Assembly: GCA_903913355.1 (NCBI GenBank)
Contig: CAIWKU010000226.1
Coordinates: 1 to 33,903 of the forward strand
Length of the DNA: 33,903 nt
Reading direction: 5' to 3'
DNA from: an uncultured Bacteroidota bacterium
GTDB lineage: Bacteria > Bacteroidota > Bacteroidia > Chitinophagales > Chitinophagaceae
Part shown: positions 27,732-33,903 of the stretch, piece by piece
Numbering within the stretch: the first letter of the stretch is position 1
Layout of the letters: every line of letters starts with the position of its first letter
The notes under the pieces: model-generated
What the model was told of the DNA's origin: nothing
Database searches by the model: none
The model's input: only the letters and a program-made list of their open reading frames with translations
Position numbers and translations under genes: made by a program

Positions 27732-28307
27732 TCATTTATCCAATTTCCGGATAATGGCTTTTACATTATCATCTATCTCTTTATCCGTTAATCTTTTTCC
27801 ATTCATTTCTGCTTTTGTCCAGCCCTGCCATATTTTCTTCTCCGTTCTTGCATTCAGGATGGTAAGCGTTAGCGTACCTTCTCTTATGGTTTCAACCGAA
27901 TTATCAAAGCCCATTAATTCAGTGGGATAATACATATTGGTATAGGTTCCCCTATAAGGATTATAATACCATCGGGCCAATGGCTGACTATACACCGGAT
28001 CCGACACTGCCACATTTTCTTTTTTGATATTCATATCATACACAATCAACACATCCGGGTTTTTCTTTACGCGCTTCCATCCGTTCTCCTGAAGATTCTT
28101 GTCAACGCTTTTCCGTATGACATTTCCTGTCAGATCGCTTGAATTAAACTTGTGAGCAAGGCTGTCATTCTGGGCCCTTATCCAGGTATAGGTTTTGATT
28201 TTATCGAAATCAAAATTTTTGTCTTTTCTAAAATAAGTCTGTCGGTTACAGGCTACGAGTAGAAGAACAAGGGCTAGAAAGTAGAGAAAATTGTTTCGGC
28301 TTTTCAT
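27732..28307 (-). CDS. DUF4136 domain lipoprotein
   Basis: Lipobox LLLVAC; FDFDKIKTYTW…VRKSVDKNLQENGWKRVKKNPDVLIVYD…GTLTLTILNARTEKKIWQGWTKAEM. Confidence 0.85.
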   Translation of the reverse strand: MKSRNNFLYFLALVLLLVACNRQTYFRKDKNFDFDKIKTYTWIRAQNDSLAHKFNSSDLTGNVIRKSVDKNLQENGWKRVKKNPDVLIVYDMNIKKENVAVSDPVYSQPLARWYYNPYRGTYTNMYYPTELMGFDNSVETIREGTLTLTILNARTEKKIWQGWTKAEMNGKRLTDKEIDDNVKAIIRKLDK

Positions 28308-28444
28308 ATTGACGGATTTAGAGGATTCAGTATAACACCCTTTTTACTCAGTCAATTGGCGTGCCGTTTTTGCAAAAATTGGGTGGAATCTTTTTAGTGA
28401 GCGCCTTTCTCTATGACTATTTACATAAATCACAGGTTTTCACA

Positions 28445-29029
28445 CTATAACCTTACTATATTATAGATGGGCACGGCCGGTGTAAAATACTGGTCGTTCT
28501 CATTATGTCTGTATATTTTTTGAATGATATCCAGCCCCTTCACCACTTTCCCAAAAGCCGCATAACCTTGTCTGTCTGCCACGTTCTCTCCTCCATAATC
28601 CAGTCCCGATTGTTTACCAACACAAATAAAGAATTCTGTTGAAGCGGTTCCGGGTGCCAGCCTGGCCAATGAAATCACGCCGTCTGTATGGCGTATCCCT
28701 GTTTCTTGTGTGCTTTCATGGGGAATTCCCGGTATCTGTATAGCTTTTGTGTGATTCGTTTTCCAGATACCTCCCTGTATCAATTCCGTTTTAGGTGCAT
28801 TGGTCGGCTGGTTCTCAAGATTCAATACCCGGTAAAAATTACTATTAAAATAGAAACCCGAATCTATATACCCTAAAAATGCGGCAACCGTTTTGGGTGC
28901 CTGTTTGGGATAAAGCTCGAGTTCAATATCTCCATATTGTGTTTGTATGGCAATATGGGGGTTGACTGTTTTATTTACCTTACAACCTGCCAGCAAAAGA
29001 AAACAGATTGCATAATAAATATTCCGCAT
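28445..29029 (-). CDS. Cyclophilin-type peptidylprolyl isomerase lipoprotein
   Basis: Lipobox LLLAGC; IQTQYGDIELELYPKQAPKTVAAFLGYIDSGFY…ISLARLAPGTASTEFFICVG…GYAAFGKVVKGLDII. Confidence 0.92.
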   Translation of the reverse strand: MRNIYYAICFLLLAGCKVNKTVNPHIAIQTQYGDIELELYPKQAPKTVAAFLGYIDSGFYFNSNFYRVLNLENQPTNAPKTELIQGGIWKTNHTKAIQIPGIPHESTQETGIRHTDGVISLARLAPGTASTEFFICVGKQSGLDYGGENVADRQGYAAFGKVVKGLDIIQKIYRHNENDQYFTPAVPIYNIVRL

Positions 29030-29066
29030 ACTTTTTTTGTTGATATAGTAGTGAACGTTGCGCTGC

Positions 29067-30218
29067 TTATGATCCGGGAATTACTTCAAACAACATAAAC
29101 TGTGTTTTTTCGATCGGTAAAAAATTATTATCCGATACCAATAAAAGGGTCTTATGTCCATTGGGTAAGGTTGGGCCAAAAGTTACGCCCTCAATATTAT
29201 CAATATAGATTCCGAGATCGTCCATATTCAGCAAGAGTTTTTTGGATACCGGTTTTTCTGAAGGCTTTATTTTGAGTGAGGGGTTATTGGATATATCCGT
29301 AGCGCCTTTCATATCTGCTAAAAATATTTTAATCGTACAGGGCATTCTTCCCGTTGAAAATGATCTTTCCAATACAATCAGTTTTTGATCTCCGATAGAT
29401 AAAATATCCGGTATTCCATTAATCTTAAAACCATCAGCCGGTGAAGCCGGGTACGCAATCGGGTCAAGCTTATACGCAAACTGCGCGGTATTCTTTCGGC
29501 TCTTCACATCAAACCGATAGAAGCGTACCCATGGATTATTGTCTGAAAGATCTGCTCTTGGCCCATCTTCATATAATGGCTCTTCTACATTCACATACAG
29601 CTTTGTAAAATTGTCTGCGAAACTCAATCCTTCCAATACGCCGTTTTGTCTGGGGCCCTTTTCCGTTGCATGCATCAACAGATTGGGTGGAAGCGGAAAA
29701 GTATCTATATATTTTCCATCGGGAGAAATAATCGTAATGGCGGGGTTTTCCAATACCGTATCTTTTCCGTTAACAATCCGCTCGCCCTCGCTGCTCCAAA
29801 TCATTTGATGTGTATGCGGATTATATCGCAATGCTTCGGGGTCGGGCGTATGTGCCGGATCCTGTTTTGAATTTGGATAGGGCTTTCCGTTTTTCTGGTA
29901 CAAAGTGGTTACTGCTACAAAGACTACGCTATCTATTTTCTTCTCATTCAGAAATATTTTAGCGGTATAATACCTGGCTGGGTTTATGGCAGACCTGTCA
30001 TCGCTGATCATATAATACACGCCCTTTGTGCTATCATAATCTATCCCGGATAAACCACCAATGGTGGTTCCTTTGTATACAAGATTATGAGGAACATCAT
30101 ATTCGCTGATAAAACGAATGGAGCCAATCGATACTTTTTCATCCGGTTTTATTTTTTGCGAAAACAAAACAGTACAGCTCACCAATATGCTGATAAATAA
30201 ACAAACGCTTTTTTTCAC
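29067..30218 (-). CDS. Esterase-like activity of phytase family protein (secreted)
   Basis: GLSGIDYDSTKGVYYMISDDRSAINPARYYTAKI…DPEALRYNPHTHQMIWSSEGE…LEGLSFADN…DNIEGVTFGPTLPNGHKTLLLVSDNNF. Confidence 0.88.
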   Translation of the reverse strand: MKKSVCLFISILVSCTVLFSQKIKPDEKVSIGSIRFISEYDVPHNLVYKGTTIGGLSGIDYDSTKGVYYMISDDRSAINPARYYTAKIFLNEKKIDSVVFVAVTTLYQKNGKPYPNSKQDPAHTPDPEALRYNPHTHQMIWSSEGERIVNGKDTVLENPAITIISPDGKYIDTFPLPPNLLMHATEKGPRQNGVLEGLSFADNFTKLYVNVEEPLYEDGPRADLSDNNPWVRFYRFDVKSRKNTAQFAYKLDPIAYPASPADGFKINGIPDILSIGDQKLIVLERSFSTGRMPCTIKIFLADMKGATDISNNPSLKIKPSEKPVSKKLLLNMDDLGIYIDNIEGVTFGPTLPNGHKTLLLVSDNNFLPIEKTQFMLFEVIPGS

Positions 30219-30254
30219 AGAAATCCGTTTAGCTACTATTTAAAATGAATTCAA

Positions 30255-31055
30255 TTACCAGGTTTTACTTCCGTTCCGTTTCTTATTCGAAAATAGCCAG
30301 GGTAATAATTTAGGTTCTGCAAATGCCGAATCCCAACTATTGTGTCCGGCTTTCGGATATTCCGTATAGTTTACATTTTTCGCTCCCCTTGTCATCAGTG
30401 CTTTATACAAGTCCCTATCATATTCAGGAGTAACCGAAGCATCCAATGCGCCATGAAAAATCCATAGCGGAAGTGGCGATGCGCTGGCAAGAAATTGTGG
30501 AACACTTACTGCACCGCAAATTGGAAAGGCTGCCGCAAAATAATCCGGATAGCGTATCAGCATTTCATAGGTTCCTAATCCCCCGAGCGATAACCCTCCA
30601 ATATATACCCTTTTACTATCTGCCATTTTATTATTTACAAAACTATCCAGCAGGTCTTTTACCAATTGCTGTGGTGTTGTTGGGGCCAGGTCAGGGAAAA
30701 ACTGCCAATCATTTTTGCCCATGGTTCTTTTGAAATTTGACCAGGTAATATTTACCGGACTTTGCGGAAATAGTACAATCGCCGGAAAATATTTTCTTAC
30801 CTGTTCTTTTATAAACAGATCCCCTCCGTGTACTAATTGCTTTTCATTATCATTGCCTCTTTCTCCTGAACCATGTAGGAAGACGATTAAAGGATACGAC
30901 TTTCGTTTTTTATAATTATTTGGATATAGTATCCGGTAACGAAGCGTATCAGCGCCTTGGATAAAAAGTTTTTTCTCATACAAATTCAAGCCTTCCTGTG
31001 CGGAAGCTGTTGAACAAAATATTAGCCCTAGAACAAGGCAGCAAATCGTTTTCAT
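30255..31055 (-). CDS. Alpha/beta hydrolase (prolyl oligopeptidase/PHB-depolymerase-like esterase), secreted
   Basis: YPLIVFLHGSGERGNDNE, VYIGGLSLGGLGTYEML (GxSxGG nucleophile elbow), WIFHGALDASVTPEYD, AGHNSWDSAF. Start at internal ATG MKTICCLVLG; ORF extends to 31130. Confidence 0.88.
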   Translation of the reverse strand: MKTICCLVLGLIFCSTASAQEGLNLYEKKLFIQGADTLRYRILYPNNYKKRKSYPLIVFLHGSGERGNDNEKQLVHGGDLFIKEQVRKYFPAIVLFPQSPVNITWSNFKRTMGKNDWQFFPDLAPTTPQQLVKDLLDSFVNNKMADSKRVYIGGLSLGGLGTYEMLIRYPDYFAAAFPICGAVSVPQFLASASPLPLWIFHGALDASVTPEYDRDLYKALMTRGAKNVNYTEYPKAGHNSWDSAFAEPKLLPWLFSNKKRNGSKTW

Positions 31056-31125
31056 TTGTTTCTTTTTTCTAGTGAAACAAGGAGTGGGTGAAGAAAACAC
31101 CCTTTCTATCGTAAAGTTAGGACAT

Positions 31126-31170
31126 AACAAAGCCCGGCAAAATCTGCCGGGCTTTGTTTTTATTTATTTT
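31126..31170 (+). terminator. Strong stem-loop (14-bp perfect stem) with + strand T-tract
   Basis: AACAAAGCCCGGCA-aaatc-TGCCGGGCTTTGTT followed by TTTATTTATTTTTT on + strand. Confidence 0.75.
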
Positions 31171-31175
31171 TTCAT

Positions 31176-33404
31176 TTAGTAATTTGCTACACCATGCAAA
31201 TAGGCTGCTAAGCGCGAAATGGCGGCAGCGGCTATTACTACCTGTTCTGAAGCTTCCTTCCAGTTTCTTTGCTCAATCGCTTCACGCACTCCCGGCATTG
31301 TTTTTACACCATAGCCCGTATAAAAGCCTGGTGCATATAGTGTGTGTTTATACCATCCTCTTCTGGGTAATCCTTCTGTTGTCAGCAATTGTTGCTCTGC
31401 CTGAAACAGGGCTTTGTTTATTTTCTCTTTCGCTGCTGATCCCGCAAGCGCTTTTGTCCAGGCTTCTGATAGCTCATTGCTGCTTTTCTCTAATTCTGCC
31501 AGCGCATTTTGCAAAGGAGAAAAGTCAATATAAGGCACTTCCGCCTTTGTTTCCGGTGCTTTTAATTTCTCTGTAGGGTCATTGGCTAGTCCATAAGCGT
31601 TTGCTTTGATGACTTCATTCTCTGCCGCAGTTGTTTCACGCAACTGATCCGTTTTACTGATCAGGTCTTTTATATAGTCGCTTACTGTTTTCTCCAGACT
31701 CCTGAAATCAAAAGGAAGCAGATCAGCATCTGCCATTCTCAAAGCTGCCCGACCTGCCGTTTTTGATAATGCAACCCCATAATCAAATGTGGGGTCTTTA
31801 AATCGCTGGTAATCATCATACGAATCATAAATAGAATGATATTCCCCACCTGCATTTTCGCCACCATATCCAAAGTCAAGCGAAGGAACACCCAGGTGTT
31901 GGATAAAAGAAGAATAATCAGACCCCGATCCCATGGCACCAATGGTAAAAATGGATTTTGAGATCGCTTCTTTTTTATCCTTTGCTGATTTGGCATTGAT
32001 TTCATTTCTTGCTTTTGCCCTTTCAAAAACACTCACTTTGGTTTGTGGGTCTATTACATCTTTGCTGATTTCTGTTACCAATGTTTCCAATGCGTGCGAG
32101 CCCTCGGCACCTAAAAATCCTCTTCCGTTTCCATCTGAATTAATATAGACAACCGCTTTTTGCTGTAACTCAGATCCATGATCTTCTGCCCATTCTGTAG
32201 AACCCAATAATCCGGGTTCTTCTCCATCCCAGGCACAATACACCAAGGTTCTTTTGGGTTTCCAGCCACCTTTTACCAATTGTCCTATTGCCTGTGCCTC
32301 TTCCAATAAAGCGGCCTGACCACTAATCGGATCATCTGCTCCGTTTACCCAGGCGTCATGGTGATTACCCCTGATTACCCATTGATCAGGATAGTCTGAG
32401 CCTTTTATCATAGCCACCACATCATAAGCCGGGGTTAACTTCCAATCAAAATCTACTTTCAGGTGCACTTTGGTTTTTCCAGGACCTATATGATAGGTAA
32501 ATGGCAGGGCACCTCTCCAATCATCCGGTGCTACCGGGCCTTCCAGGGCTTCTAATAATGGTTTTGCATCGTGATAGCTGATTGGCAATACGGGTATCTT
32601 CAACAAATTGGGTGCAGAAAGACGATCCAGTCTTTTGGCATTTTCTGTAGCGCCAATATTGGGGGTTAGCGGATCGCCTGGATAAATAACCATATCCATT
32701 ATGGATCCGCGCTGAACGCCGTATTCGCTTTTAAATGCACCTTTAGGATATACATCTCCCTGGTAATACCCATCATCTTTGGGATCTGAATAAATAATAC
32801 AACCCAATGCACCATGCTCTTGTGCTACTTTGGGTTTTATTCCTCTCCAGCTTCTGCCATATTTGGCAATCACTATTTTTCCTTTTACATCTATCCCTAG
32901 TTTAGCCAGTATTTCATAATCTTCGGGTAAACCATAATTCACAAAAACCAGATCGCCGGTAACATCACCTTCTGCACTCCAGGCATTATAGGTAGGCAGT
33001 TGCCCTTCTTGTCCTGAAGTTCCATCTTCTTTCAACGCGGGCTCTTTCAACAACGCTTTATAAATACCCGGGGCAGTCATTTCCAATACCCTTGTTTTGG
33101 GTGTAGGAAACAAAACCTGGTAGGTGACAATTTTCGCATCCCATCCGAATGATTTGTATTTATTCAGAATATTTTCGGCAACCTCTTTTCCTCCGGGCGA
33201 TCCGATATGGTGTGGCCTGGCAGATAATTCTTTGATGGTTTGGCCAACCCTTTGTGCGCTCAGTTGCGCATCAAACTTTTGTTCAATCAGTCTTTCGTCT
33301 GCAGAAGTTTTTTCAGTAAATCCGGTAATCGGTTTTTGTGCCGTACCAGTTTGACAAATCATGGCCAGCACACCAATGGCGCCGGCAGCAACAAATTTTC
33401 TCAT
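31176..33404 (-). CDS. M28 family metallopeptidase with PA domain (glutamate carboxypeptidase II-like)
   Basis: Metal-site motifs GNHHDAWVNGADDPISG, AWDGEEPGLLGSTEW, YHSIYDSYDDY; PA-domain region GKIVIAKYGRSWRGIKPKVAQEHGALGCIIYSDP; signal peptide at MRKFVAAGAIGVLAMI. ORF extends to 33524. Confidence 0.93.
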   Translation of the reverse strand: MRKFVAAGAIGVLAMICQTGTAQKPITGFTEKTSADERLIEQKFDAQLSAQRVGQTIKELSARPHHIGSPGGKEVAENILNKYKSFGWDAKIVTYQVLFPTPKTRVLEMTAPGIYKALLKEPALKEDGTSGQEGQLPTYNAWSAEGDVTGDLVFVNYGLPEDYEILAKLGIDVKGKIVIAKYGRSWRGIKPKVAQEHGALGCIIYSDPKDDGYYQGDVYPKGAFKSEYGVQRGSIMDMVIYPGDPLTPNIGATENAKRLDRLSAPNLLKIPVLPISYHDAKPLLEALEGPVAPDDWRGALPFTYHIGPGKTKVHLKVDFDWKLTPAYDVVAMIKGSDYPDQWVIRGNHHDAWVNGADDPISGQAALLEEAQAIGQLVKGGWKPKRTLVYCAWDGEEPGLLGSTEWAEDHGSELQQKAVVYINSDGNGRGFLGAEGSHALETLVTEISKDVIDPQTKVSVFERAKARNEINAKSAKDKKEAISKSIFTIGAMGSGSDYSSFIQHLGVPSLDFGYGGENAGGEYHSIYDSYDDYQRFKDPTFDYGVALSKTAGRAALRMADADLLPFDFRSLEKTVSDYIKDLISKTDQLRETTAAENEVIKANAYGLANDPTEKLKAPETKAEVPYIDFSPLQNALAELEKSSNELSEAWTKALAGSAAKEKINKALFQAEQQLLTTEGLPRRGWYKHTLYAPGFYTGYGVKTMPGVREAIEQRNWKEASEQVVIAAAAISRLAAYLHGVANY

Positions 33405-33527
33405 GTTATAGGTATTGATGGAAGAAAAGCAATTTAAGAAACTACAGCCAATAAAAATGCGCTTTCTGTATTTGGTTATTCTCTTTCCAAAAACAGAAGC
33501 GCATCTTGTTAATAATTTCAGCAATTT

Positions 33528-33903
33528 TTATTTAAACATAGCCGGGTGCATATCCTCCCAGGGGGTTACATCCTGATACGCTTTTGCTACCGATAGAATT
33601 GTTGCCTCATCATACAATTTACCAATCAGGGTAATGCTGGTGGGTAAATTAAATCGTTTATCAAAGCCGGTAGGCATACACACCACGGGGTGGCCAGTAA
33701 GATTGGTGATGGCACTTTGGTTTCCGCTATTTCTTGTTGGACAAATCAACACATCAACGGTATTCATCAGCTCGTTTACTTTTTGCATCAGCAAAAACCG
33801 GTGCCGGTTGGCATTGATATATTCTACTGCCGACATTAATCGAGAGGTTCTAAACGTATTGGGCCAATCAAATTTTCCCTGGCGGGTCATTTCATCGTCA
33901 ATA
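33528..33903 (-). CDS. Amidase signature family protein, C-terminal part (truncated by window edge)
   Basis: ADVLICPTRNS…TNLTGHPVVCMPTGFD…LPTSITLIGKLYDEATILSVAKAYQ; frame stays open to the window end. Confidence 0.88.
   Translation of the reverse strand, partial: IDDEMTRQGKFDWPNTFRTSRLMSAVEYINANRHRFLLMQKVNELMNTVDVLICPTRNSGNQSAITNLTGHPVVCMPTGFDKRFNLPTSITLIGKLYDEATILSVAKAYQDVTPWEDMHPAMFK

Noticed and set aside
1-33903. CRISPR array, transposase, integrase, phage or toxin-antitoxin genes
   Set aside because: No regularly spaced repeats, transposase/integrase motifs or typical TA pairs were seen on either strand.

Overview
This is a Bacteroidota-type chromosomal window, probably Chitinophagaceae-like judging from protein style and TTTG/TAnnTTTG promoter motifs. 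It is densely packed and mostly ordinary: a partial inositol monophosphatase, thiL, an S41-type protease, nagA, a nitrilase-family amidase, an LpxR-like protein, recX, dnaN, a sterol-desaturase-family hydroxylase, kdsB, a sugar MFS transporter, a kdnB-like Kdo 8-oxidase, a VPS10/BNR-repeat protein, a GNAT, a GH18, uvrB, a DUF4136 lipoprotein, a cyclophilin PPIase, a phytase-like esterase, an alpha/beta hydrolase, an M28 peptidase and a partial amidase. No rRNA, tRNA, CRISPR array or transposon was recognised. The most interesting segment is about 11.2-19.2 kb. It holds two convergent gene arrays. The + strand array is a stand-alone Hpt protein, a single-domain REC protein, a TPR/YaiO-type outer-membrane barrel and an uncharacterised membrane-anchored protein. 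The - strand array is a membrane-anchored HEAT-repeat protein and a 1196-aa fusion of a processive GT2 synthase with an LTA-synthase/sulfatase-type domain. I interpret this as a candidate phosphorelay-controlled system that makes, phospho-modifies and exports an extracellular polysaccharide. The architecture is read directly from the sequence; the function is inference.
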